64,000 nt of DNA from Rheinheimera lutimaris (GCF_013283795.1 NZ_JABSOD010000004.1:124001-188000); one strand, 5' to 3'; positions 53,902 to 62,995 are shown, counted from the first letter of the stretch. The notes: generated from the letters alone by a model not told the origin. Made by a program: numbers and translations.

Positions 53902-54878
53902 TGCTGTTTCGCCGTTGGCGCAGCTGCTTGCTGCTGGTGTTGCTTATGCTCAGCCCACCACTGCTGTTACTGACACAATTTAACAGCGCCACAGAGCTGG
54001 TTAAGCTTCGAAACGCGATGGTGTTTAACGTGATCAGTGAACAGGAAGCAAGCTGGACGCCGGACAACATGCCGGCAGATTTTCGTGCAGAGCAAGCACC
54101 TGTACCCGCATGGTTACAAGGCATCGATGTCAACGGCGAAAAAGATCTGGCATTTATGCTGGCGCAAACAGCAGTGCTGCAACCACAGCACCGGCGTAAA
54201 GGTAATGCGATTCAAGCCGGCGTTGAGCACACTATCAATACTATTGCCCAACAGCATAGCGGCTATTGTGCCGATTACACTAAAGTTATCAATGTATTGG
54301 CCTATGCTGCCGGCGTACCGGTACGGGAGTGGGCTATCTCGTTCGACGGCTTTGGCGGCCATGGCCATGCGTTTAACGAAGTATGGGACCAAACATTGCA
54401 GCAATGGATTATGCTGGACGTATTTAACGGTTTTTATGCGATTGACCGCACTACAGCACAGCCGTTGTCGGTATTGGCATTTCGTCACTATCTGCAACAT
54501 CAGCCACAACAAATAGAGCTGGTACAGCTTGCCGGCTCTGCTTTTGGCTTTAAACACGAGCAGGCAGCCATTGATTATTACCGGCGCGGCGCTAACCAAT
54601 TTGCCCTGTGGTGGGCCAATAACGAACTGAGTTACGAGCAACACCCTGCTCTGCGCGCTACGGCACATATTTCAACCCATCTGGAACAAGTGTTGGCAAT
54701 TATGCTGGGGGAATTTCCGCAACTAAAAGCCATTAGCCAGCCGGACAATCAACAGCTTATTGCACAAATGCTAAACTTAAAACGCACATTGCAGCTGCTG
54801 ATTTTTACTGAATTGCTGCTGTTTCTTCTACTGTTAATCTGTTGCTATCGTGCGTTGAGAACACGTACAGGGAGTTGA
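53901..54878 (+). CDS. Membrane-anchored transglutaminase-like protein
   Basis: A 325-residue protein with an N-terminal membrane segment (about 8-25), a transglutaminase-core-like domain and a C-terminal transmembrane helix (about 294-316) followed by Arg residues. The putative Cys-His-Asp triad is Cys123 (GYCADYTKVINVLAYAAG), His156 (GHAFNEVW) and Asp173 (MLDVFNG). This fold includes amidases and proteases as well as cross-linkers. The start ATG shares its A with the dehydrogenase stop. Topology places the domain outside the cytoplasm; substrate unknown. Confidence 0.82.
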   Translation: MLFRRWRSCLLLVLLMLSPPLLLLTQFNSATELVKLRNAMVFNVISEQEASWTPDNMPADFRAEQAPVPAWLQGIDVNGEKDLAFMLAQTAVLQPQHRRKGNAIQAGVEHTINTIAQQHSGYCADYTKVINVLAYAAGVPVREWAISFDGFGGHGHAFNEVWDQTLQQWIMLDVFNGFYAIDRTTAQPLSVLAFRHYLQHQPQQIELVQLAGSAFGFKHEQAAIDYYRRGANQFALWWANNELSYEQHPALRATAHISTHLEQVLAIMLGEFPQLKAISQPDNQQLIAQMLNLKRTLQLLIFTELLLFLLLLICCYRALRTRTGS

Positions 54879-54882
54879 GTAA

Positions 54883-56106
54883 TTGTCACAGGGAATGTTA
54901 AACGTATTACATGTATTTGACCATTCAGCACCATTGCACAGTGGTTACAGCTTTCGCAGTCTGGCCATATTACGCGAACAGCAAAGCCTGAATATCAGTA
55001 CCCGCCAGCTCACCGGCAGTAAGCATTATCCGGCCGGGCCGGCAGAAGAGTATGCAGAAGGTCAGCTGTTCTACCGCACCCAACCCGGACGGCTGGCAAA
55101 GCTGCCGCTGTTAAATCAGTGGGACGTGATTAAACAGTTACAACGCCGCCTTACAGAGCTGGTACAACAACAGCGACCGGACATTATCCATGCCCACTCG
55201 CCGTCGTTAAACGCTATCGCCGCCGCGCGGGTAGCAAAACGTTTTAACATTCCGCTGGTCTATGAAATGCGCGCTTCATGGGAAGATGCGGCAGTAAGTC
55301 ACGGCACCTGCAAGGAAGGTGATCTGCGCTACCGCTTAGGTCAATGGCTGGAAAAAAAGGCCCTTAAAAGCGCTGATCATGTGGTGACTATCTGTCAGGG
55401 CCTGGCCGATCAGATTGCTGACTGGGGCATCAGCCGCGAACGTATTTCTATCGTTGCCAACGCAGTTGACCTGACAGCATTCAGCCCGCAACGCCACAGA
55501 GATCTTGAGCTGAATAACAGCCTGGCTCTGCAGGACACTACCGTACTGGGGTTTCTCGGCTCATTTTACCGCTACGAAGGCCTGCATATTTTACTGCAAG
55601 CTCTGGCATTGTTATTGCCCACCCAGCCACAATTACGCTTGCTGCTGGTTGGCGGCGGTTTACAGGAAGCCGCTTTAAAAGCGCAGGCTGCAGCATTGAA
55701 TATCAGTGATGCGGTTATTTTTACCGGCCGTGTACCCCATAACAGTGTCAGCCGTTATTACAGTTTGGTGGATATATTTGTCTACCCGCGCGAAGCCATT
55801 CGTTTAACCGAACTGGTAACACCGCTAAAACCGCTGGAAGCCATGGCTCAGCAAGGTTTGGTGGTTGCTTCAGATATCGGCGGCCATCGTGAGTTGATCC
55901 GCCACAACGATACCGGCATTTTATTCGAAGCGGATAACCCGGCTAAACTGGCCGCCGTATTACAACAGTTGCTGCAGCAGCGTACCGATTGGTCGCGGTT
56001 AAAAAGCAATGCCAGGCGTTTTGTTGAGCAAGAACGCAGTTGGCAACATACGGTGGCGACAATTTTACCGGTGTATCAGCAATTAGCCGGAGCAAAGTCG
56101 CAATGA
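54883..56106 (+). CDS. Exosortase A-associated glycosyltransferase (Daro_2409 type)
   Basis: A 407-residue GT4 enzyme. N-terminus LNVLHVFDHSAPLHSGYSFRS is diagnostic of the XrtA-associated glycosyltransferase family TIGR04063. The donor site contains VYPREAIRLTELVTPLKPLEAMAQG-like residues and SDIGGHRELI. The TTG start at 54883 is chosen because AGGGAG lies about 9 bases upstream; ATG 54895 is possible but its ribosome-binding site would be too close. Overlaps the next gene by 4 bp. Confidence 0.9.
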   Translation: MSQGMLNVLHVFDHSAPLHSGYSFRSLAILREQQSLNISTRQLTGSKHYPAGPAEEYAEGQLFYRTQPGRLAKLPLLNQWDVIKQLQRRLTELVQQQRPDIIHAHSPSLNAIAAARVAKRFNIPLVYEMRASWEDAAVSHGTCKEGDLRYRLGQWLEKKALKSADHVVTICQGLADQIADWGISRERISIVANAVDLTAFSPQRHRDLELNNSLALQDTTVLGFLGSFYRYEGLHILLQALALLLPTQPQLRLLLVGGGLQEAALKAQAAALNISDAVIFTGRVPHNSVSRYYSLVDIFVYPREAIRLTELVTPLKPLEAMAQQGLVVASDIGGHRELIRHNDTGILFEADNPAKLAAVLQQLLQQRTDWSRLKSNARRFVEQERSWQHTVATILPVYQQLAGAKSQ

Positions 56107-57182
56107 ACGTATTGCTGGTAGGCCCTGTGCCACCACCCAATGGCGGAATGGCAATGCAAACTGCGCAGTTGCTGCAACTGCTGCGTGCTGAGCACGGGCT
56201 GTCGGTACAATTGCTGGCCGTCAATGCGCCATACAAACCCGCGTGGCTCGGCCGCATACCGTTGGTACGGGCGTTTGTCAGACTTTTGCCTTACCTGTGG
56301 CAGCTACACCGTGCAATAAAACAAGCCGATATTGTCCATCTGATGGCGAACTCCGGTTGGGCCTGGCATCTGTTTGCCAGCCCTGCTCTGCTTATTGCCC
56401 GCTGGCACGGTACTGCAGTTATCGTTAATTACCGCGGTGGTTCAGCACAACAGTTTTTACAGCGCCAACGCCGGTTTGTGTTGCCGCTGTTGCGACAAGC
56501 CGCAGCCATTATTACCCCCAGCCGCTATTTGCAACGGGTGTTTGCCGGCTACCGCCTCGAAACACAGGTTATTGCCAATATCATTAATACTGCCATGTTC
56601 AGCCCGGCCAACCACAACGATAGCAGCGACGATACCTTACATCTGGTGGTGACGCGCAATCTGGAGCCGCTGTACGATATTGCTACAGCTATCCGCTGCT
56701 TTGCCTTACTGCAACAGGATTACCCAAACAGCAGGTTATCTATTGCCGGCTCGGGTCCTGCGCTGCAGGATTTACAGCAACTGGTCACAGAGTTACAACT
56801 GCAACACAGAGTCTGTTTTGTTGGCCGGCTGGACCGTCAGCAGATGGTCGCGTTATACCGCCATGCAGATATCATGCTTAACCCCAGCACTGTAGACAAT
56901 ATGCCCAATTCAATACTGGAAGCACTGGCCTGCGGTGTCGCCGTTGTCAGTACCGACGTCGGCGGCATACCGGATATGATAGACCACGGCGTACATGGTT
57001 TGCTGGTGCCGCCCCGCAAGCCGGATCTTATGGCCACTGCATGTAAACAGCTGCTGCAACAACCGGCCCTGGCAGCCACTCTGCGGCAAAACGGCCTGGC
57101 TTTGGTGCATACCCTGCAGCCCGATACTGTGCTGCCACAGTGGTTACAATTGTACCGGCAGCTGAGTAAAGCCCATGCGTGA
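56103..57182 (+). CDS. Glycosyltransferase family 4
   Basis: A 359-residue GT-B enzyme: MNVLLVGPVPPPNGGMAMQ at the N-terminus, LVVTRNLEPLYDIATAIRCF in the linker, and NPSTVDNMPNSILEALACGVAVVS as donor motif with DHGVHGLLVPP. The ATG overlaps the stop of the previous transferase (ATGA). Fourth glycosyltransferase of the operon, in addition to the initiating enzyme, so a repeat unit of about five sugars is possible if each adds one. Confidence 0.9.
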   Translation: MNVLLVGPVPPPNGGMAMQTAQLLQLLRAEHGLSVQLLAVNAPYKPAWLGRIPLVRAFVRLLPYLWQLHRAIKQADIVHLMANSGWAWHLFASPALLIARWHGTAVIVNYRGGSAQQFLQRQRRFVLPLLRQAAAIITPSRYLQRVFAGYRLETQVIANIINTAMFSPANHNDSSDDTLHLVVTRNLEPLYDIATAIRCFALLQQDYPNSRLSIAGSGPALQDLQQLVTELQLQHRVCFVGRLDRQQMVALYRHADIMLNPSTVDNMPNSILEALACGVAVVSTDVGGIPDMIDHGVHGLLVPPRKPDLMATACKQLLQQPALAATLRQNGLALVHTLQPDTVLPQWLQLYRQLSKAHA

Positions 57183-58491
57183 TATCATACTGCTTTTAAT
57201 TATTATGGGGTCTCTGCCGTTTATCCTGAAACGGCCGTTTATCGGCGTGCTGATGTGGTGCTGGATTGCCTATATGGTGCCGCACCGTCTGGCATGGGGC
57301 TTTATGCAGTATTTCCCCGTGGCTTCAATTGTCGGCGGCACGTTTTTACTGGCGTACTTGTTTAGTAAAGAGCCGAAAAAGCTGCCGTTTGCCATGCCTG
57401 TCGTGTTTATGGTGTTGCTGAATGTCTGGATGATTATTACTTTCAGTGCCAACGTGCAAGATAGCCACACCATAATGATGCTGGATAAAGTCTTAAAAAT
57501 TCAGCTGTTTACCTTAGTAATACTGGCAATGTTTACCACAAAGCAACGCATTGAAGCCGCACTTTGGGTGGTCGGATTAAGTATCGCATTTTATGGCCTG
57601 AAAGGCGGCATCTATACCATCCAAACCGGTGGCAGCGGCCGGGTGTGGGGCCCTACCGGCGGTTTCTTTTATGGCAACAACGAGTTGGCACTAACCCTGC
57701 TGGTCAATTTACCCATATTGTATTATCTGCGTACCAGAGTACCGCCTAAATACCCCTGGTTAAAATGGCTGATATTAGCCGCTATGGCGTTATCTGTATT
57801 GGCGGCACTTGGCACGCAGTCCCGCGGAGGCCTGGTGGCTTGTGTCTGTGTCGCAGCGTTCCTCTGGCTGAAAAGCCCGCATAAAATCGCTTTATTGTTG
57901 GTTTTTTGCCTGTCGGTGCCGGTGATATATCAGTTTATGCCGGATACCTGGCATCAGCGGATGGCAACCATTATTGAACCGGACCGTGACAGCTACGATG
58001 GCTCAGTCCAGGGGCGCTTTAATGCGTGGGAAATGAGTTATAACATGGCAAAAGAAAACGTCTTCGGCGGCGGATTTAACGGCTTTAAACCGGCCAACTT
58101 TTTGCTGTATGCCCCCAACCCCAACCGGGTTGACGGAGCGCACAGTATCTATTTTCAAATGATAGGTCACCATGGTTTTATTGGTCTGGCGTTGTTTCTC
58201 GGTATTTTTATCTTTACCTGGTTTAGCGCCAATAACATTATAAAAATGGCCGGCAAGGATCCGAACTGGCAATGGGCTTCACTGCTGGCCAGGATGTTGC
58301 AGTGCAGTTTAATTGCCTTCGGCAGCGGCGGCGCTTTTCTTGGTTTAGCCTATTTTGACCTGCCCTACCATCTGGCAATTACTATTATTGCTGTCGAACA
58401 ACTATTGAAAAAACATCATGCTGCAATAGCGGCAGAAAAAAAGGCCGCCCGCAACAGTGCAAATGTAGTGCAAGGAGCTTTTACTAAATGA
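57175..58491 (+). CDS. XrtA-associated O-antigen-ligase-like membrane protein
   Basis: A 438-residue polytopic protein with about ten membrane helices and the large periplasmic loop of the O-antigen ligase/polymerase (Wzy/WaaL) superfamily. Its N-terminus (PFILKRPFIGVLMWCWIAYM) and GGFNGFKPANFLLYAPNPNRVDGAHSIYFQMIGHHGFIG loop match the putative O-glycosylation ligase of exosortase A loci (TIGR03097 type). It may polymerise the repeat unit or attach glycan to processed proteins. Overlaps its neighbours by 8 and 4 bp. Confidence 0.88.
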   Translation: MRDIILLLIIMGSLPFILKRPFIGVLMWCWIAYMVPHRLAWGFMQYFPVASIVGGTFLLAYLFSKEPKKLPFAMPVVFMVLLNVWMIITFSANVQDSHTIMMLDKVLKIQLFTLVILAMFTTKQRIEAALWVVGLSIAFYGLKGGIYTIQTGGSGRVWGPTGGFFYGNNELALTLLVNLPILYYLRTRVPPKYPWLKWLILAAMALSVLAALGTQSRGGLVACVCVAAFLWLKSPHKIALLLVFCLSVPVIYQFMPDTWHQRMATIIEPDRDSYDGSVQGRFNAWEMSYNMAKENVFGGGFNGFKPANFLLYAPNPNRVDGAHSIYFQMIGHHGFIGLALFLGIFIFTWFSANNIIKMAGKDPNWQWASLLARMLQCSLIAFGSGGAFLGLAYFDLPYHLAITIIAVEQLLKKHHAAIAAEKKAARNSANVVQGAFTK

Positions 58492-59840
58492 CATCCTGGT
58501 ATACGCGGTTTGTAAGTCAGTTGCTGTTTCCGCTGCATGAACGTTTGAAACGACACTCGACTTATCGTTTACTGCCCGCTCTGGAAAAAAGCCAGTGGCT
58601 AAGCCCGCAACAACTGGAACAGCTGCAGCAAGACAAACTGCAGAGTTTTATCCGTCAGGTAGTGGCCGATGTGCCGTACTATCAACAGCTGTTCAAACAA
58701 CTCGGTCTCAGCGCTGCTGATATACAAAGTGTTGCAGATTTAGCCAAACTGCCGTTATTGGATAAAACCCTGATCCGCAGCCACAGCAAGCAACTGTTCA
58801 GTAACCGGCCCTACCGCTTCAGCCGCGGCAGCACCGGTGGCTCCAGCGGCCAACCACTAACTTTTTATATGGACCAACATCGCGTCAGCCATGATGTTGC
58901 CGCCAAGCTCAGGGCAACCCGTTGGTGGGGAGTAGATATCGGCGATCCGGAAGCAGTAATTTGGGGCGCACCGATTGAATTGGGCAAACAAAGCCGGCTG
59001 AAATCCTGGCGTGACAAGCTGTTTCGTTCAGTATTAATGCCGGCGCTCACGCTCACGCCGGAATTAATTGCCGGCCAACTGCAGCAGTTGCAACAGCAAA
59101 AGCCGGCCATGGTGTTTGGTTATCCGTCGGTTATTTATCAGCTCTGCCTGGCAGCAAAGCGCCAACAAATTAAGCTGGAAAGTCTTGGCGTTAAGGTGGT
59201 GTTTGTTACCTCCGAAATGCTGTACCCGCATGAGCGCAATATTATCAGTCAGAGTTTTCAATGCCCGATTGCCAACGGCTATGGTGCAAGAGATGCCGGT
59301 TTTATTGCCCACGAGTGCCCTGCCGGCAGCATGCACATCAGCGCTGAAGATATTATTGTCGAATTACTCGACGACGATGGTCAGCCGGTAGCCGCCGGGC
59401 AAAGCGGCGAAATTGTGGTTACCCACCTGGCAACGCCGGGCTTTCCGTTTATCCGTTACCGCACCGGCGATATGGCCCAGCTGGCGTTACAGCCCTGCAG
59501 CTGCGGTCGCGGCTTGCCGGTACTGGCCAATGTGCAGGGCCGGCGGCGGGACTTTTTAGTGACTACAGCCGGCGATCAACTGCACTCCTGGGGCGTGGTG
59601 TATTTACTGCGCGATGTCAGCGCCATTGAAAAATTTAAAGTGATTCAGCATCAGGCGACAGCAATAGAGCTGTTAGTCGTGTCAGAGCAGCCACTGAGCC
59701 CTGACACACAAACAGATATCCGCCGGCAATTTCAACGTTTACTCGGCGCTGATATGGCAATCAGCATAACCCGGGTCACGGATATTCCGGCCGCAGCCAA
59801 TGGTAAATATTGTTATGTGGAAAATAAGCTGGTTAGTTAG
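58488..59840 (+). CDS. PaaK/CapK-like adenylate-forming enzyme
   Basis: A 450-residue protein of the phenylacetate-CoA ligase/CapK family: ATP-binding loop FSRGSTGGSSGQPLTFYMD, GYGARDAGFIAHECPAG, and the YRTGDMAQL motif. CapK-like proteins occur in many capsule clusters, where they are thought to activate an acid for transfer to the polymer. A uronic acid or an acyl/amino-acid substituent is possible here. Coupled to the previous gene (ATGA); the next gene starts within its last codons. Confidence 0.88.
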   Translation: MTSWYTRFVSQLLFPLHERLKRHSTYRLLPALEKSQWLSPQQLEQLQQDKLQSFIRQVVADVPYYQQLFKQLGLSAADIQSVADLAKLPLLDKTLIRSHSKQLFSNRPYRFSRGSTGGSSGQPLTFYMDQHRVSHDVAAKLRATRWWGVDIGDPEAVIWGAPIELGKQSRLKSWRDKLFRSVLMPALTLTPELIAGQLQQLQQQKPAMVFGYPSVIYQLCLAAKRQQIKLESLGVKVVFVTSEMLYPHERNIISQSFQCPIANGYGARDAGFIAHECPAGSMHISAEDIIVELLDDDGQPVAAGQSGEIVVTHLATPGFPFIRYRTGDMAQLALQPCSCGRGLPVLANVQGRRRDFLVTTAGDQLHSWGVVYLLRDVSAIEKFKVIQHQATAIELLVVSEQPLSPDTQTDIRRQFQRLLGADMAISITRVTDIPAAANGKYCYVENKLVS

Positions 59841-61212
59841 CAGCCTGCTGTTTAGCAATGCTGCTTTTGCCGCACCACAACCGGTGATCTGGCATGAGGG
59901 CACTAAAGATATTCGCGGCGCAACACAACGTTACAGTTATCACGAAGCCTTTATTGAATGGCAAACCCCCATGGGTGACTGGTACGACAAAGCCGGCAAC
60001 TATCGCGGAGATCTGCCTTTCAGCATGCTGAACACAGACCAGGCCAGTGATGACTGGCTGCGCTGGGATTTAACCGCCATGTTGCAACAATTACCGCCAC
60101 AGCAAGAATTAGCCTTGCTGCTACGCTCACAACCGGACAGCGACGGTTATGTCCTTTTTGCCAGCAAAGAAAAAAACTTCCGGCTGGCCCCCTCGCTGGT
60201 GCTGGAATATCAGAACGGCGACCGCAGCCGGCTCAGCGCAACGATGGACAGCTACCTGGATACTTCTACCCATCGCTCATTAGGTCAGCGTAAAACCCTT
60301 AAAATTTCAGAGCAAAACCCGGTATTATTACGCTTTGACCTGAGTAATACCGCATCCCGGCCGCTGAAATCGGCCATTTTAGAACTGCACAGAGAACGAC
60401 AATCCGGTAGTCCGCATATCGGGGTTTACCAACTGCAACAACCTGCGCTTATCAGCCCGGCCTATCCGGCGCAATTGGCAACACAAGCAGTGTTTACCGA
60501 AGACTTCAGCCAACCCCGCTGGGCCGCACAATGGCAGGATATTTCGCCGGGTAGTCAAATGACACGCGTAGCAGCGCCGGCACGCGAGCCGGGCTTGTAT
60601 GCATTAAAAGTGTCATTCACTACGCAACGAAATGTGGCGTTAAACATCAGCCTTTACACCAAACAGCTGCTGGGGGCAGAGCCGGACAGCCTGTTCTTTG
60701 AATACGACTTGTACCTCGACAGAAACTGGCTAAAAGGTGAAGGTGGCGGTAAATTTCCGGGCTTTGCCGGCACTTATGGCCGTGCCGGTTGGGGCGGACG
60801 CAAAGCTGACGGCACTAACGGCTGGTCAGCCCGCGGCCAGTTTCTCAGTGCCATTGAAAGTGATGACGATTTAAAAGGCCTGACGCCGCTTGGCAGTTAT
60901 CTGTATTTGGCCGGCTCGACACAAAGCCATGGTGAAGTGCATCCGTGGCGACAGCGAATCAGCAAACTGCAACGCGAGCGCTGGTATAAAATCAGCCAAC
61001 AGCTGACATTAAATACACCGGGCAAAACCGATGGTGAGCTGATAGTTTGGATTGACGGGCAATTAGTCATGCACAGAACCGATTTAAATTTCAGAAGCAT
61101 TGCCGCGCTGAAAATTGAACGCTTATGGTTTAACTTTTATCACGGCGGTGCCGACAAACCACGCCACGATATGGATTTATATATCAGCAATGTCCGCGTA
61201 GCGCGGCCTTAA
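59815..61212 (+). CDS. Secreted protein with PL14-like polysaccharide lyase domain
   Basis: A 465-residue protein with a signal peptide (MWKISWLVSSLLFSNAAFA). The N-terminal half (about 25-215) looks like a DNRLRE/CBM-type beta domain (DDWLRWDLTAML, LLRFDLSNTASRPLKSAILELH). The C-terminal half (about 225-465) resembles the jelly-roll fold of polysaccharide lyase family 14: FFEYDLYLDRNWLKGEGGGKFPGF, KISQQLTLNT, GELIVWIDGQLV, LWFNFYHGG. PL14 members cut alginate or glucuronan. ATG 59815 is taken; ATG 59800 would extend it by five residues. It overlaps the upstream gene by 26 bp. Confidence 0.8.
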   Translation: MWKISWLVSSLLFSNAAFAAPQPVIWHEGTKDIRGATQRYSYHEAFIEWQTPMGDWYDKAGNYRGDLPFSMLNTDQASDDWLRWDLTAMLQQLPPQQELALLLRSQPDSDGYVLFASKEKNFRLAPSLVLEYQNGDRSRLSATMDSYLDTSTHRSLGQRKTLKISEQNPVLLRFDLSNTASRPLKSAILELHRERQSGSPHIGVYQLQQPALISPAYPAQLATQAVFTEDFSQPRWAAQWQDISPGSQMTRVAAPAREPGLYALKVSFTTQRNVALNISLYTKQLLGAEPDSLFFEYDLYLDRNWLKGEGGGKFPGFAGTYGRAGWGGRKADGTNGWSARGQFLSAIESDDDLKGLTPLGSYLYLAGSTQSHGEVHPWRQRISKLQRERWYKISQQLTLNTPGKTDGELIVWIDGQLVMHRTDLNFRSIAALKIERLWFNFYHGGADKPRHDMDLYISNVRVARP

Positions 61213-61225
61213 CCAGTGAGTTGTT

Positions 61226-61792
61226 ATGTTACTGCGACGAATTAATCAGCAATATGGCAGCTACCGTGGCCTGGTCCGGCTGCTACTGGCAAATATGCGC
61301 TGGCGCGCCACTAACGGTCAGGCCCTGCGTCATCCCGACTGGCAGCAGGTAAAACGGCTGGTTTTTGTCTGCCAGGGCAATATTTGCCGCTCGCCTTATG
61401 CGCACTACCTGGCACTGCAACACACCAAAGATGTTGCCTCGTTAGGCTACGCCACAGCCACCGGCCAGCCGGCGTATCCGCTGGCCATTAAAGTGGCCAA
61501 AAGCAGAGGCATCGATCTCAGCGCCCACCGCACCACCGACATCAGTGACTTTAACTTTGCCAAAGGCGATTTATTGTTGGTGATGGAAGACAGGCATCTG
61601 GCCAAAGTACAACAAAAAGCGCTGCAACATCAGGCGCAGGTCGCGCTGTTGGGCCTGTGGGCCAGCCCGGCAGCCGCGTTGCTATACGATCCGCACAGCT
61701 TGTCAGAGCCATATTTTCACAGCTGCTACCAACGTATAGAAAGTGCTGTATCAGCCCTTGTGTCGGAGTTTTTGCAAGCGCAACGCGGTTGA
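61226..61792 (+). CDS. Low-molecular-weight protein tyrosine phosphatase (Wzb-like)
   Basis: A 188-residue phosphatase with catalytic loop CQGNICRS (Cys49, Arg55) and the general acid in a DPHSLSEPYF segment near residue 156. An N-terminal extension of about 44 residues (basic, partly hydrophobic: GLVRLLLANMRWR) is longer than in typical Wzb/Etp proteins. It is last in the plus-strand operon and its 3' end overlaps the convergent ATP-grasp gene by 42 bp. Probable counter-enzyme of the tyrosine autokinase at 38144. Confidence 0.92.
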   Translation: MLLRRINQQYGSYRGLVRLLLANMRWRATNGQALRHPDWQQVKRLVFVCQGNICRSPYAHYLALQHTKDVASLGYATATGQPAYPLAIKVAKSRGIDLSAHRTTDISDFNFAKGDLLLVMEDRHLAKVQQKALQHQAQVALLGLWASPAAALLYDPHSLSEPYFHSCYQRIESAVSALVSEFLQAQRG

Positions 61793-62995
61793 CAGGCTGC
61801 GGACGCTTTTTTGCAGCGCCTGCGTAATATCCGCAAAAAAAGGCGCCGGATCGTCGGCAGAAAACACATAATAGCGACAACGCGGATGAAAAAAGTAAGC
61901 AAAAAAAGCCACTGTTTCAGCTGGTTTATTAAAACGGCATTGTGGATCTTTTATTAAACCGGGCTGAAACAGAATACGCCACAACCGCTTCAGCTCGGGG
62001 ATCATATAGCGACAATAACGTAGTTTAATGTGTGGCTGTGTTACCGGTTGCGCCAAGGCAAATGCTTGCAGTAAATGGCTGGCAAAGTTCGCCCCGGCGC
62101 AAAGTGATAACGGTGTACTGCCCCAAAAACGGCCGTTAATTTCCATCAGTACATACTGCTCTGTTGCCGGGTTGTAGCGGTATTCCACCATCGCTACACC
62201 TTGCCAATTCAGTTGTTTCAGCAATGCTGCCGAGCGCTGTGCACAATCCTGATGCTTGTCGTTAGCTACGGTTTTACATAAGCTGGCCGAGCCGCCCTCC
62301 GGTGGCCACTCGTGCAGCCTTTCGTGCTGAAAGCGGATCAACGCCTCACCGTCACGGCAAAGGAAAAACTGGCCCAAACCATGGCCGGCATAATAACGCT
62401 GGATCAGCGGGAAATGACCAATTGCCTGAAAGGGTGTCAAACAAGCGGTGAGTTCTGCCATATCACGACAATACCGGATCTTGTGCAACTTAAGTCCGGC
62501 CTGCTGCAGTAAGCCCGACACCTGGTGCGGGTTGGCCCATTTCAGGATCAATGGAAACTGCAATTGCCCGGCGATATCATCCAGTTCAGATAAACTGTGC
62601 AACTGCCAACTGGCCGCAGTAGCAATACCGACAGCCTGCGCATACTGTTGTGTGACACTCTTGTCCAGTACCAGCGCCATATGCGCCTCATCAGCAAACA
62701 GCAGGCTGTAACGCTCTGCCAGAGCGCTGCGCCAACGGTTAAGCATCGCAATGTCGGTTTCGCTCACTGCCAACAACGCAGCCGGTTGACCGGCCGCAGT
62801 CAGTTGCAGCAACTGCGTAATTAACGGCTCTCCGTCTGCCGCACGCTTTAGCGGCGTTTGGCAATAGCGGGACACCAGGCCTAAGGCTGACATCTTGCGC
62901 CCCAGAGCCGTTACGGCATGACCACTGCGGCCCAGGTCTCTGACTAACGCCAGGCCAATCGGAGAATCTGCGCCTAAAACCACTACCTGCATCAT
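61751..62995 (-). CDS. ATP-grasp protein, carboxylate-amine ligase-like
   Basis: A 414-residue protein with an N-terminal pre-ATP-grasp Rossmann domain (VVVLGADSPIGLALVRDLGRSGH) and an ATP-grasp domain (FPLILKWANPHQVSG; VAMVEYRYNPATEQYVLMEINGRFWGS holds the metal-binding Glu/Asn). The C-terminal 100 residues are not recognised. Such proteins ligate an amine or amino acid to a carboxylate. AAAGGA precedes the ATG. It follows the deacetylase gene by 12 bp on the same strand. Substrate unknown. Confidence 0.88.
   Translation of the reverse strand: MMQVVVLGADSPIGLALVRDLGRSGHAVTALGRKMSALGLVSRYCQTPLKRAADGEPLITQLLQLTAAGQPAALLAVSETDIAMLNRWRSALAERYSLLFADEAHMALVLDKSVTQQYAQAVGIATAASWQLHSLSELDDIAGQLQFPLILKWANPHQVSGLLQQAGLKLHKIRYCRDMAELTACLTPFQAIGHFPLIQRYYAGHGLGQFFLCRDGEALIRFQHERLHEWPPEGGSASLCKTVANDKHQDCAQRSAALLKQLNWQGVAMVEYRYNPATEQYVLMEINGRFWGSTPLSLCAGANFASHLLQAFALAQPVTQPHIKLRYCRYMIPELKRLWRILFQPGLIKDPQCRFNKPAETVAFFAYFFHPRCRYYVFSADDPAPFFADITQALQKSVRSLSTALRLQKLRHKG

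Noticed and set aside
54114-54668. 184-codon minus-strand open frame
   Set aside because: It lies wholly inside the transglutaminase-like gene, has no family resemblance, and is a shadow of that gene's codon pattern.
53901-54878. PEP-CTERM sorting signal at the C-terminus of the transglutaminase-like protein
   Set aside because: There is a terminal hydrophobic helix with nearby arginines, but no Pro-Glu-Pro motif before it.
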